DNA from: Yoonia sp.
Lineage (GTDB): Bacteria; Pseudomonadota; Alphaproteobacteria; Rhodobacterales; Rhodobacteraceae
Reading direction: 5' to 3'
Length of the DNA stretch: 13,242 nucleotides
Assembly: GCA_028822885.1 (NCBI GenBank)
Contig: JAPKCP010000056.1
Location: forward strand, 1 to 13,242
The translations under genes and the position numbers were made by a program. The notes below the pieces were generated by a model that was not told the origin of the DNA, did no database searches, and saw only the letters and a program-made list of their open reading frames with translations. Positions 1 to 7,751 of this stretch are shown in pieces (positions within the stretch are counted from its first letter, which is position 1; each line of letters starts with the position of its first letter).

Positions 1-65
1 GCAAGTGTCAGATAAGCCGTTGAAATATTACCACATCCAATGATGCCAACGCCAAGTTGTGTCAT
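1..65 (-). CDS. Gfo/Idh/MocA-family oxidoreductase, N-terminal fragment
   Basis: Only the first 21 or so codons are inside the window; the gene runs off the left edge. The translation starts MTQLGVGIIGCGNIS, a beta strand followed by the G-x-G-x-x-S type nucleotide-binding loop that opens NAD(P)-dependent sugar dehydrogenases of the Gfo/Idh/MocA family. The ATG is preceded by AAGGA at about 9 nt, which overlaps the stop region of the upstream TIM-barrel gene, and the gap is only 12 bp, so it is the next gene of the same operon. By context it would oxidise a sugar or sugar derivative released by the upstream mannosidase or imported by the transporter; substrate and cofactor preference cannot be seen from this fragment. 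Other Rossmann-fold dehydrogenases remain possible, but the loop pattern and the pairing with a xylose-isomerase-like TIM barrel favour this family. Confidence 0.8.
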   Translation of the reverse strand, partial: MTQLGVGIIGCGNISTAYLTL

Positions 66-77
66 GTTATCAGGTCC

Positions 78-824
78 TTAAAAATTGGATGCTGTGGCAA
101 GGCTTCGTGTCGCCATGCGCTGGTGGTCAGATGGGTTGTCGTGTTCGACCACATAATGATCGACACCAGCAGCCTGTAATGCGGCATGAATTGCGACCCA
201 ATCCATCACGCCATGACCCACATCGGCCCAGCCGTCCTCGTCTGCGTTTTCGCCCACGGGTGCGACATCTTTGATGTGCGCCGCCGCGATCCGGCCTGCG
301 TATTTGTTGATCCACGCGACAGGGTCTTCGCCTGCCCGCGTGACCCAACCGAGGTCGAGTTCAAGCTTCATGTCGGGGGCCGCGTCCATCATCAAATCCA
401 ACGGCATTTCACCAGTATCTGTTGCCACCAATTCAAAGTCATGATTATGCCAGCCAAAGTTGATCCCAGCGGCAATGAACGGCTTACCAATACCTGCAAG
501 ACGCACACCTAGGGCCGTCCAACCAGCCGCATCAGCCGGCCTATCTTCGGATTGAAGGTAGGGCACAAAAACAGAGCGCATACCAAAATCACGAATGATC
601 CCAAGCGCTTTGCCCGGATCGTTTTCCATCATTCCAAAGTCGATGTGGCTGCTTGTCATCTTCAAATCAGAGTCAGCAAACACGGCCTTTAGCGCATCAA
701 TATCATCGTAAAGCCCGCCATAGCCTTCGACCTCTTTATAGCCAGCTGCCGACAACATCTTAAGCGTTTCAGACAACGGCGGGAAGTTCCGCGAACAGTA
801 AAGCTGGTAAGAAATATGGGTCAT
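78..824 (-). CDS. Sugar phosphate isomerase/epimerase-like TIM-barrel protein
   Basis: A 248-residue protein of the xylose-isomerase-like TIM-barrel (AP endonuclease 2) superfamily. Family features in order are EVEGYG (31-36), SSH around His60, GWHNHDFE (124-131), ELDLGW with Asp157, AAHIKD with His183 and Asp186, and VVEHD with Glu227. These are the positions that usually hold a divalent metal and a sugar in this family. There is no signal peptide, so it should be cytoplasmic. The start is well set: AAGGA lies 7 nt upstream of the ATG, 11 bp after the beta-mannosidase stop. It is directly followed by a Gfo/Idh/MocA oxidoreductase, a pairing common in inositol- and keto-sugar catabolism, which suggests isomerisation, epimerisation or cleavage of an oxidised sugar. 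The exact reaction cannot be read from sequence; family members range from inosose dehydratase to hydroxypyruvate isomerase. Confidence 0.85.
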   Translation of the reverse strand: MTHISYQLYCSRNFPPLSETLKMLSAAGYKEVEGYGGLYDDIDALKAVFADSDLKMTSSHIDFGMMENDPGKALGIIRDFGMRSVFVPYLQSEDRPADAAGWTALGVRLAGIGKPFIAAGINFGWHNHDFELVATDTGEMPLDLMMDAAPDMKLELDLGWVTRAGEDPVAWINKYAGRIAAAHIKDVAPVGENADEDGWADVGHGVMDWVAIHAALQAAGVDHYVVEHDNPSDHQRMATRSLATASNF

Positions 825-835
825 TGCGATGTCCT

Positions 836-3202
836 TCAGGCGGTTGTTGCGCTGTGCAAATCACGCAGTATAAACTGAGGTTTGACAGACGCATCAGTTG
901 GGGTGAAAGTGATTGTCCGGGTCTCGCCCGGCAGCATATCAAAGGCATTGTCAGAGAACCGACCCTTGGTGTCAGCCTCAAGCGAGGTGAAAAGCGACAG
1001 GCCTTTTGAGGTCAGCGTGATGGTGTTTTCAGTGGTTTCCATAGCGATGTGCGCAGGCTTCAGATCGAAGGTTTTGTAGGGATTTGGCGTATAGATTTCA
1101 CGGCCTGAGCCCTTCACACTATCCCACGTCACAACCAGCATTTCACCCGATTTCAGATCACTCAGCGCAACTGTCGTCAGGTCAATCGCATCGCTGCCAA
1201 TGGCACCCTTGCCTGCCCTCAGATCACGCAATGATCCATTCATATCAACAGCTTGCACTTTGACGGACACCATAACGGATAACGGCGTATCATTCGTTCC
1301 ACGTAGCGTGATCGTGTCCCCAGTCGGAACAGCCGTCACCATGATGTCGGCGTAGAAACGCTGCGCCATATGGTGCATCAGCTTCCAGTCACCGCCATAG
1401 TCAAGCGACGCCCAAGAACACACCGGCCACGTATCGTTAAGTTGCCAAATAATCGTGCCCATGCAGCGCGGTTTTTGCGTGCGCCAGTGGGTGACGGCAG
1501 TTCCGATCGCGACGCCTTGCTGGATTTGGCTGAGGTAGACGAAATCTTCAAACTTTTCAGGCCAACGGAAGTAGCGGAACATCGTTTCTGCAATGCGCGC
1601 GTTGCCACCATCGTTTTTCTGGTGGGACTCGAGCACTGGGGCTGCAATATTGCGGTCTGCTGGTCCTGTGAAATCGCGGATAGCATTCATTCCCGGATAG
1701 GATTGAAACCCAAATTCCGAACAGAATCGGGGACTTACATCCCGGTAATGATCAAAGTCGCGGCCTTCGTGCCAAACCGACCAAAAGTGCATGTCACCCG
1801 AGCCATCGTCATGCCAAGCATCACCAAAATTCATGAAACCCGGGGACGGGGACGACGGCCACCAAATCGCGCAAGGGTCTGTTTCTAATAACGTATCCTC
1901 AACGGCGCGGTTCAGGCGGTCATAATTAACCAAATACCGGTCACGGTCTTTTTTTGAACATTCGTACCAGTCCAAAGCACCGATGAGTTCGTTGTCGCCA
2001 CACCACACGGCAATGCATGCGTGGTGATGCATTCGGGCGACGTTATCACGAATTTCTGCTTTAACTTCAGCGATGTATGCGCGATCAGAGGGGTAGAGGT
2101 TGCAGGCGAACATGAAGTCTTGCCAGACCAGCAAGCCCAGTTCATCGCAGTCGTTGTAGAACGATGTCGGCTCGTACCGTCCACCGCCCCAGATGCGGAT
2201 CATGTTCATGTTGGCCTCTGCTGCGGATTCCAGCAAAGCCCGTGTTTTTGCGTCGGTGATATTACCGGCAAGCGCGTCAGCCGGAATCCAATTGGCCCCT
2301 TTGCAGAATATGTCACGACCATTGACGCGGAACTTGAAACCAAGGCCAATGTCGTCTTTTTCAGTCACCAATTCCATTTGGCGCAGGCCAAGACGGCGGG
2401 TCGCATACGTATCCCCAGCAGTGACTTTGAGGTCGTAAAGAGGCTGTTCGCCCTGCCCTGCAGGCCACCACAATTCTGGGTTTTGAACGTCGATAATCAG
2501 CGTACACACTCCGTTCACCGGATGTGCACTGATCTGTTGGCCATCAAATGCGAGGGTAACGTCTTCATCGTAGTTCACGACGTAAGCCTCAACGGTTACC
2601 GTGACGCCATCGCCAGTGTGATCTTGCGTGATCGCGAGGCGCTTAATACGCGCAGCTTGGGACGGCGCAAGCGTGATGTCTCCATAGATACCGAATGGGG
2701 CAAGTGCGATGTTCCAGTCCCAGCCGAAATCGCAAGCGGGTTTGCGCAGGAAGTTCCCGAATGGGATCGGGCAATTGTGCGAGATCGGGAGCTCAAAATC
2801 ATGCGCGTCTTGGAGCGCGCGTCCAGCCGCAACCGGGCTATGAAAAGTGATCGCGATTGTGTTTTTACCGACGGTCGCTGCTTCGGCCAAAGCAACGCGA
2901 TAATCGCGGAAGGCATTTTTCGCCTCTAACACGACCGTATCGTTCACCTTGACCGTCACCACGGTATCCATCCGCGACAAAACGAGATCGACGTGAACGT
3001 CCGTCAGATCGAAGGTGCGTGTCACCGTCCAATCGCGTTCACAAATCCAACGCAGGTCATATTCGTTGCGCCCAAAGTAGGGATCAGGGATTAAATCTGC
3101 TGCATGTAGCGCCGTAATGCCATCATTTGGGAACGAAATTGGGCAAGCATAATCGCCAGATCCATCTGTTAGGGTCCAGCCGTCATTAAGCAACGCAGTC
3201 AT
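836..3202 (-). CDS. Beta-mannosidase, glycoside hydrolase family 2
   Basis: A 788-residue GH2 enzyme expected to release mannose from the non-reducing end of beta-mannosides by a retaining mechanism. The N-terminal jelly-roll domain covers roughly residues 1-180 and includes CDFGWDWN (157-164), characteristic of beta-mannosidases. Immunoglobulin-like and TIM-barrel domains follow, with KGANWIPAD (301-309), IRIWGGG (335-341) and WQDFMFAC (360-367). The acid/base is Glu405 in WCGDNE and the nucleophile is Glu496 in FCSEFGFQSYP. Length and domain order fit bacterial beta-mannosidases (about 800-850 residues). No signal peptide is visible, so it acts in the cytoplasm on imported oligosaccharides. 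Its ATG directly follows the TAA of the ATPase gene, showing translational coupling; the GAGG 11 nt upstream is a weak ribosome site. Substrate length is an inference; exo-beta-mannosidase fits the motifs better than GH2 galactosidase or glucuronidase. Confidence 0.93.
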   Translation of the reverse strand: MTALLNDGWTLTDGSGDYACPISFPNDGITALHAADLIPDPYFGRNEYDLRWICERDWTVTRTFDLTDVHVDLVLSRMDTVVTVKVNDTVVLEAKNAFRDYRVALAEAATVGKNTIAITFHSPVAAGRALQDAHDFELPISHNCPIPFGNFLRKPACDFGWDWNIALAPFGIYGDITLAPSQAARIKRLAITQDHTGDGVTVTVEAYVVNYDEDVTLAFDGQQISAHPVNGVCTLIIDVQNPELWWPAGQGEQPLYDLKVTAGDTYATRRLGLRQMELVTEKDDIGLGFKFRVNGRDIFCKGANWIPADALAGNITDAKTRALLESAAEANMNMIRIWGGGRYEPTSFYNDCDELGLLVWQDFMFACNLYPSDRAYIAEVKAEIRDNVARMHHHACIAVWCGDNELIGALDWYECSKKDRDRYLVNYDRLNRAVEDTLLETDPCAIWWPSSPSPGFMNFGDAWHDDGSGDMHFWSVWHEGRDFDHYRDVSPRFCSEFGFQSYPGMNAIRDFTGPADRNIAAPVLESHQKNDGGNARIAETMFRYFRWPEKFEDFVYLSQIQQGVAIGTAVTHWRTQKPRCMGTIIWQLNDTWPVCSWASLDYGGDWKLMHHMAQRFYADIMVTAVPTGDTITLRGTNDTPLSVMVSVKVQAVDMNGSLRDLRAGKGAIGSDAIDLTTVALSDLKSGEMLVVTWDSVKGSGREIYTPNPYKTFDLKPAHIAMETTENTITLTSKGLSLFTSLEADTKGRFSDNAFDMLPGETRTITFTPTDASVKPQFILRDLHSATTA

Positions 3203-4282
3203 TTAGAGACGCGCCTCATCTGATTTGTCGAACAACGATGCACGGGACGGATCAATCCCAATATCAAGCGTTTCACCCGCTTTGACGACCGCGTTGCCAT
3301 CCATCCGAACGCGGAAGATTTCACCGTTCATCGTGGCGTAAATCAACGTGTCAGAGCCCATCGATTCGACAAGGTCGACAGCAACTTGCATTTGCACCGG
3401 GGCTTTTGCCGCCAACTCGCCTGTCACGATATGCTCTGGACGTAGACCGATCACGACAGGACGGTCTGTGACCTGTGCGCTCACATATTCGTAGCCATCC
3501 ATCGGTAACGTCAGATCGCCCTTTTTAAAGACGCCACCTTCAAGCTGACCTTCGATAAGGTTCATCGACGGCGACCCGATAAAGTCAGCGACATAGAGGT
3601 TCTTTGGCTTGTTATAGATTTCATCAGGCGTGCCAAGCTGCATAATGTTGCCGCCCTTCATGACAGCAATCCGGTCCGCCAATGTCATCGCCTCAACCTG
3701 ATCGTGCGTCACGTAGATCATCGTGTTTTGCAGTTGGTTGTGGAGACGTTTCAGTTCAACACGTAAATCGACCCGTAGTTTCGCGTCAAGGTTGGACAGT
3801 GGTTCGTCGAAAAGGAACACATCGACGTCACGCACCAATGCCCGACCAATCGCAACCCGTTGACGTTGCCCACCGGACAAAGCACCCGGTTTACGGTTTA
3901 GCAGGGGTTCGATTTGCAGAATGTCAGCCGCGCGGGCAACACGACTTTCGATCTCAGCCTTGGGCAGTTTCGCGTTCTTGAGGCCGAAGGACAGGTTCCC
4001 CTTCACGGTCATCTGCGGGTAAAGCGCGTAGGATTGAAACACCATGCCGATGCCCCGCTCTGACGGCTCGGCCCATGTGACGTTCTCACCTTTGATGAAA
4101 ATTTGACCATCGCTGATTTCGAGAAGACCAGCAATGCAGTTCAACAACGTGGACTTGCCGCAGCCTGACGACCCAAGTAGGACGATGAATTCACCGTCCA
4201 CAATGTCGAGGTTGAGGTTTTTAAGAACCTGCACGGACCCAAAGCTGAGGTCGAGGTTTTTGATTTCTACAGAATTTGTCAT
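3203..4282 (-). CDS. Sugar ABC transporter ATP-binding protein (MsmK/UgpC/MalK type)
   Basis: A 359-residue ATPase energising a CUT1-class sugar importer at the inner face of the cytoplasmic membrane. Visible motifs are Walker A GSSGCGKST (37-45), Q-loop Gln83, signature LSGGQ (135-139), Walker B VFLFDE (155-160), D-loop NLD and H-loop His193. The C-terminal third from about residue 235 is the TOBE/OB regulatory domain, including IGLRPEHI. The reading frame is open 27 codons further upstream, but that extension would lie inside the permease gene. The MTNSVEIKNL start is preceded by AAAGG at 8 nt and gives the normal family length, so it was chosen. It lies 4 bp after the upstream permease stop. 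ATPases of this group often serve several sugar systems, so it need not be dedicated to this importer. Confidence 0.95.
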   Translation of the reverse strand: MTNSVEIKNLDLSFGSVQVLKNLNLDIVDGEFIVLLGSSGCGKSTLLNCIAGLLEISDGQIFIKGENVTWAEPSERGIGMVFQSYALYPQMTVKGNLSFGLKNAKLPKAEIESRVARAADILQIEPLLNRKPGALSGGQRQRVAIGRALVRDVDVFLFDEPLSNLDAKLRVDLRVELKRLHNQLQNTMIYVTHDQVEAMTLADRIAVMKGGNIMQLGTPDEIYNKPKNLYVADFIGSPSMNLIEGQLEGGVFKKGDLTLPMDGYEYVSAQVTDRPVVIGLRPEHIVTGELAAKAPVQMQVAVDLVESMGSDTLIYATMNGEIFRVRMDGNAVVKAGETLDIGIDPSRASLFDKSDEARL

Positions 4283-4286
4283 TGGT

Positions 4287-5270
4287 TCAGCCTTTGACTG
4301 CGCCGGCTGCAATGCCGCGTACGAAGAGTTTGCCGGAAGCAAAATAGATGAAAAGTGGAACAAGACCTGTCAGAAGGGTTGCCGCCATGTTGACGTTGTA
4401 TTCCTTCACGCCCTGCACCGAGTTCACGATGTTATTGAGCTGGACCGTCATCGGATAGGTTTCTGGCTTTGTGTAGATGACCCCAAAGAGGAAATCATTC
4501 CAGATACCTGTGACCTGCAAGATCATCGCAACCACAAAGATCGGCAACGACATCGGCAGCATAATCCGGAAATAAATACCCCAGAAGCCTGCGCCATCAA
4601 CACGCGCCGCTTTGAACAATTCTTCAGGGACCGAGGTGAAATAATTCCGGAACAGAAGCGTCAGGATCGGCATGCCAAAGATCGTATGAACAATCACAAG
4701 CCCAGAAAGCGAGCCCATGAGACGGAACTTACCAAACCCTTCAAAGCCCATCCATTCAAGCATTGGATTAAAGAGTTGAATGACGTTTGTAATACCATCG
4801 CCGCTTTCGCGCAGTAGGATCACGATTGGATAGATCATCACTTGGTAGGGGATAAACGCACCGAAGATGAGGATCGTAAAGAAGACCTCAGAGCCTTTGA
4901 AACGCCAGTTTGCGAGCGCATACCCGTTGACCGATGCAATCGCGATTGAGATCAAAACCGACGGGACCAAAATCCAAATGGAGTTGGAGAACCCGCGGCT
5001 GAGACCTTCGCAGTTGATGCCCGTACAAGCGGACGACCATGCTTTGATCCATGGCTCAAACGTGACTTCAACGGGTGGGGAAAAGATATTGCCAAGGCGG
5101 ATTTCTGGCATGCCCTTCAGCGACGTAACGATCATCACATAGAGCGGCAACAAATAGTAGATGCACACAATCAACAACGTGCCGTAGATCATGATATTTG
5201 TGCTGGTGAAGGCCCGCTTCGGCTTTGGCCCACGCGGACCAGACATAGTATTCGTGGTTATATCAACCAT
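4287..5270 (-). CDS. Carbohydrate ABC transporter permease (MalG/GtsC type)
   Basis: A 327-residue inner-membrane subunit of a CUT1 sugar importer. Hydrophobic segments lie near residues 27-50, 96-118, 128-153, 188-208, 240-263 and 297-315. The cytoplasmic EAA loop reads EELFKAARVDGAGFWGIYFR at 216-235, where the ATPase docks. After the first membrane segment there is a periplasmic stretch of roughly 45 residues with a Cys pair (Cys82, Cys87), which I recall as typical of the glucose/mannose GtsC subgroup rather than the maltose group. The start was set at the ATG with GGAGG exactly 8 nt upstream. A TTG five codons earlier is in frame, but the ribosome site would then fall inside the gene. 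It overlaps the upstream permease gene by 8 bp, so the two are translationally coupled. Confidence 0.93.
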   Translation of the reverse strand: MVDITTNTMSGPRGPKPKRAFTSTNIMIYGTLLIVCIYYLLPLYVMIVTSLKGMPEIRLGNIFSPPVEVTFEPWIKAWSSACTGINCEGLSRGFSNSIWILVPSVLISIAIASVNGYALANWRFKGSEVFFTILIFGAFIPYQVMIYPIVILLRESGDGITNVIQLFNPMLEWMGFEGFGKFRLMGSLSGLVIVHTIFGMPILTLLFRNYFTSVPEELFKAARVDGAGFWGIYFRIMLPMSLPIFVVAMILQVTGIWNDFLFGVIYTKPETYPMTVQLNNIVNSVQGVKEYNVNMAATLLTGLVPLFIYFASGKLFVRGIAAGAVKG

Positions 5271-6186
5271 TTTTCTTGCCTCCAAATTCGAGATAGGCCC
5301 AAGGAATCAACACCACGAGAACGCTGAGCAGCATCATGGTTGAGGCAGCAAAGCCGAGGCCGAGATTTTGAGATTGGAACATCTTTTCGATCACGTATTT
5401 AGCAGGCACCTCTGACGCGATCCCGGGACCGCCAGATGTTTGAGCCACGACGAGATCGTAAACCTTAATAATACCCGCAGATATGATCACAAGAGCGGTG
5501 ATAAAGACGGGGCGCATCATTGGGATCACGATGAATATGTAGGTTTTCCATGCTGGGATACCCTCAACACGCGAGGCTTTCCAAATATCTTCGTCGATAC
5601 CACGCATACCGGCCAGAAGCAGGACCATCACAAAGCCTGAGCCTTGCCACATACCTGCGATCAGGATGCCATAAATCACGATCTCTGCGTTGTTGATCGG
5701 GTCGAATGTGAATGTGGTCCACCCCCATTCGCGCACGACGTTTTGCAAACCCAGTGCCGGATTCAAAATCCATTGCCACACAAGGCCCGTTACAACAAAT
5801 GACAGGGCGAAAGGGTACAGAATGATCGTGCGGATTGTATTCTCAAACCGGATTTTACGATCCAATAGGGCCGCAAGGAAAAACCCGATGAGCAAAGATA
5901 AGACAAGCGAACATGCCCCATAGATCGCAAGGTTTTCGATGCTGATAAGCCAACGGTTCTCGCTCCAGAGCCGTTCGTAATTCTCAAGACCCACCCATTT
6001 TTCAGGTGCAGGGAGAAGACGCGAGCGCGTGAATGAATGGTAAATTGTCCAAAGCGTACAGCCAATAAAAATAACCAGCGCGGTCAAGATCATTGGAATT
6101 GCAGCAATCTTGGCTGTTATGTTTTTGAACAACCGAGAAGGCTTTTTCGCCTCGGCTCGCAGTTGTCCGGTGTCGATCACTGCCAT
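5263..6186 (-). CDS. Carbohydrate ABC transporter permease (MalF/GtsB type)
   Basis: A 307-residue inner-membrane subunit, partner of the following permease. Six hydrophobic segments lie near residues 26-50, 87-108, 118-140, 167-192, 217-242 and 277-299. The EAA loop GIDEDIWKASRVEGIPAWKT (196-215) is followed by IPMMRP. The short first periplasmic loop, containing WVGLENYERLW, marks the CUT1 family without the large periplasmic insert of enterobacterial MalF. The start is taken as MAVIDTG because GGGGG lies 5 nt before it; an ATG five codons upstream (6201) is in frame but lacks a ribosome site. The gene follows the binding-protein gene after a 132-bp gap carrying a hairpin, an arrangement that usually lowers permease expression relative to the binding protein. 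Its end overlaps the next gene as ATGGTTGA. Confidence 0.93.
   Translation of the reverse strand: MAVIDTGQLRAEAKKPSRLFKNITAKIAAIPMILTALVIFIGCTLWTIYHSFTRSRLLPAPEKWVGLENYERLWSENRWLISIENLAIYGACSLVLSLLIGFFLAALLDRKIRFENTIRTIILYPFALSFVVTGLVWQWILNPALGLQNVVREWGWTTFTFDPINNAEIVIYGILIAGMWQGSGFVMVLLLAGMRGIDEDIWKASRVEGIPAWKTYIFIVIPMMRPVFITALVIISAGIIKVYDLVVAQTSGGPGIASEVPAKYVIEKMFQSQNLGLGFAASTMMLLSVLVVLIPWAYLEFGGKKNG
5279..5283 (-). promoter_or_regulatory. Ribosome binding site fixing the second permease start
   Basis: A perfect GGAGG on the minus strand, 8 nt before the ATG at 5270. It lies within the last codons of the preceding permease gene and rules out the in-frame TTG at 5285 as the start. Confidence 0.85.
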
Positions 6187-6275
6187 TTTGTCCCCCGTCA
6201 TCGGATATCGAATAGATCAAAACATCCCGGCCTTGGGGCGCTTAGAACTGGCGTGTTTGGTAATTTGGATCAGTG

Positions 6276-6303
6276 AGGCCCACAGCAGTTTTACTGCGGG
6301 CCT
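6276..6303 (-). promoter_or_regulatory. Intercistronic hairpin after the binding-protein gene
   Basis: Read on the minus strand, AGGCCCGCAG and CTGTGGGCCT form a 10-bp stem (one G-U pair) around an 8-nt loop. It starts 15 nt after the binding-protein stop. The plus-strand copy has an A-C mismatch at the G-U position, so the stem is complete only in the operon RNA. No U-run follows, so it is more likely an mRNA-stabilising or attenuating element than a full terminator. Such hairpins behind binding-protein genes are well known in sugar ABC operons, for example after malE. Confidence 0.7.
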
Positions 6304-6318
6304 TACCAAAAGGCGGAC

Positions 6319-7548
6319 TTAATCAGCGCTTGCGATGATTCCGACGTAACGTGCCTGAGCATCAGCAGCTGTGATGCTAGTATCGTTCCAGAATTCAACA
6401 GTCAGATCTTCGATCTGGCCCGCTGTGTCGGCTGTGAACGCATTCACACCGTCTGGCAGAACATTACCGGCTGCAAGGATCTCAAGACCCTTTTTCATGC
6501 AATCGTTCGCAGCAGAAAGATCAACATCACCACGGATCGGCAATGAGCCTTTCTTAAGGTTAAACGCAACCTGAACTTCCTGAGAGATCATCAGCGAAGC
6601 CAGTTCTTTTTGAGCTGCTGTGATTTCTGGATCGTCATTCAGCGGGAAGTAGAACGCATCACCACCAGTGGCGATAATCTCGTTCACACCCAGACCTGGC
6701 AAACAAGTGTAGTCTTCACCAGCAACTTGTCCGGCAACTTGGAATTCACCCTGTGCCCAATCACCGTGGATTTGACCACCAGCCTTACCCGTAATCACGA
6801 GGTTTGTCGCTTGGTTCCAATCCTGAACGTTTGAACCAACAGAGAGCAAACGCGCAGCATCGAATGCTTCAAAAACAGCAGTCATCTCAGCGCCAGCGGC
6901 TGCTTCAGCGTTCTTGTTGGTCAGAACCTCGAGAAAGAGGTCAGTACCACCGACTGCAACCATGATCGCGTCGAATGCGAGGCTGGTCTGCCAAGCTTGC
7001 TGACCCATTGCGAGTGGGACAATGCCTGCTTCGGTAAGTGCAGGTGCTGCCGCTACAAATTCGAACCAGTCAGCAGGCACATCAACGCCAGCGGTTTCGA
7101 ATGCTGCATGTGACAACCACAACCACTGTGGTGAGTGGATGTTGACAGGAACGCAATATACGCGACCATCGAGTGTGCAGCTTTCCAAAAGACGCGCTGG
7201 GTTCACGACATCTGCCCAGCCTTCGGCTTCGGCAATGTCTGTCAGGTCAAGCATTAAGCCAGCTTCGACCAGTTCTTCTGCCTGACGGCCGTGGTTCAAC
7301 TGCGTGGCGTGCATTGGATCACCGCCGAGAATACGCGAGATAATAATCGGACGCGCTGTCCCACCGGAACCGGCAATTGCGCCGTCTACCCATGTATGTT
7401 CTGTCGCGTTAAATGCCTTTGCAAATTCGGACACAGCGGCTGCTTCGCCACCAGATGTCCACCAATGTGTCACTTCAAGTTCGACCGCTGATGCTGCCGA
7501 TGCGCTGACCATTGCGGTCGCCGCCAAGAGCTTAGTTGTAAGTTTCAC
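6319..7548 (-). CDS. Sugar ABC transporter substrate-binding protein (GtsA-like)
   Basis: A 409-residue periplasmic binding protein and first gene of the operon. Residues 1-21 form a signal peptide (MKLTTKLLAA, then small residues ending SASA) with likely cleavage before VELEV. The mature start VELEVTHWWTSGGE, followed by the SGGTARPIIISRILGGDP region, resembles glucose/mannose-binding proteins of the GtsA type. Aromatic residues suited to sugar stacking include the Trp pair near 29-30, Trp142, Trp144 and Trp186. Four cysteines (124, 132, 282 and one near 354) could form two disulfides. The start codon is GTG with GGGAGGAGA about 8 nt upstream, a strong site fitting the high level usually needed for binding proteins. 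Two LacI-type operators and a promoter lie within 70 bp upstream. The ligand (mannose, glucose or beta-manno-oligosaccharide) is inferred from subunit type and the linked beta-mannosidase. Confidence 0.93.
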   Translation of the reverse strand: MKLTTKLLAATAMVSASAASAVELEVTHWWTSGGEAAAVSEFAKAFNATEHTWVDGAIAGSGGTARPIIISRILGGDPMHATQLNHGRQAEELVEAGLMLDLTDIAEAEGWADVVNPARLLESCTLDGRVYCVPVNIHSPQWLWLSHAAFETAGVDVPADWFEFVAAAPALTEAGIVPLAMGQQAWQTSLAFDAIMVAVGGTDLFLEVLTNKNAEAAAGAEMTAVFEAFDAARLLSVGSNVQDWNQATNLVITGKAGGQIHGDWAQGEFQVAGQVAGEDYTCLPGLGVNEIIATGGDAFYFPLNDDPEITAAQKELASLMISQEVQVAFNLKKGSLPIRGDVDLSAANDCMKKGLEILAAGNVLPDGVNAFTADTAGQIEDLTVEFWNDTSITAADAQARYVGIIASAD

Positions 7549-7567
7549 GATTCTCTCCTCCCTAGTT

Positions 7568-7581
7568 CTAAATCGTTGTAG
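7568..7581. promoter_or_regulatory. LacI-family operator, promoter-proximal copy
   Basis: CTAAATCGTTGTAG, a 14-bp near-palindrome centred on CG, matching the consensus CTAAATCGATTTAG at 12 of 14 positions. LacI-family repressors bind such CG-centred palindromes. It covers the likely transcription start of the operon, 20 bp from the second copy. Confidence 0.65.
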
Positions 7582-7584
7582 AAA

Positions 7585-7614
7585 ATTCTATATCGATTTA
7601 GATAGTTCTAGCAA
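7585..7614 (-). promoter_or_regulatory. Predicted sigma-70 promoter of the sugar operon
   Basis: On the minus strand TTGCTA (7609-7614, 4 of 6 to TTGACA) is followed after 18 bp by TAGAAT (7585-7590, 5 of 6 to TATAAT). Transcription would begin near 7577, leaving a leader of about 30 nt with the ribosome site. The fit is moderate, but its position relative to the two operators supports it. Confidence 0.5.
7588..7601. promoter_or_regulatory. LacI-family operator, spacer copy
   Basis: CTATATCGATTTAG matches the CTAAATCGATTTAG palindrome at 13 of 14 positions. It falls between the predicted -35 and -10 of the operon promoter, so a bound repressor would block RNA polymerase. Centre-to-centre spacing to the other copy is 20 bp, about two helical turns, which would place two dimers on the same face of the DNA. 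Confidence 0.7.
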
Positions 7615-7751
7615 GACATAAAACTTCATTCTAAGGTTGTTTCACGCAATGATCCACCAACCCCCTAACATTGCAAGGAAAACTTGATAGTAGGGCCTCA
7701 TGATCCGACAAGAATCAGTAGGCGTTGTCATTTTGCAGGGAAGAAAAATCG

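Noticed and set aside
2021..2929. Plus-strand open frame of 302 codons
   Set aside because: Lies entirely antisense to the beta-mannosidase, has no recognisable motifs and is rich in Cys, Val and Arg as expected from a shadow frame.
4283..4363. 27-residue N-terminal extension of the ABC ATPase
   Set aside because: It would lie inside the permease coding region; the internal ATG has a ribosome site and gives the normal family length.
4134..4817. Plus-strand open frame of 227 codons
   Set aside because: Antisense to the ATPase and permease genes; His/Asp/Arg-rich translation with no domain features.
7725..7751. TTG start adding nine residues to the LacI-family regulator
   Set aside because: The ribosome site (AGGGA near 7737) would fall inside the gene; the ATG at 7752 fits better.
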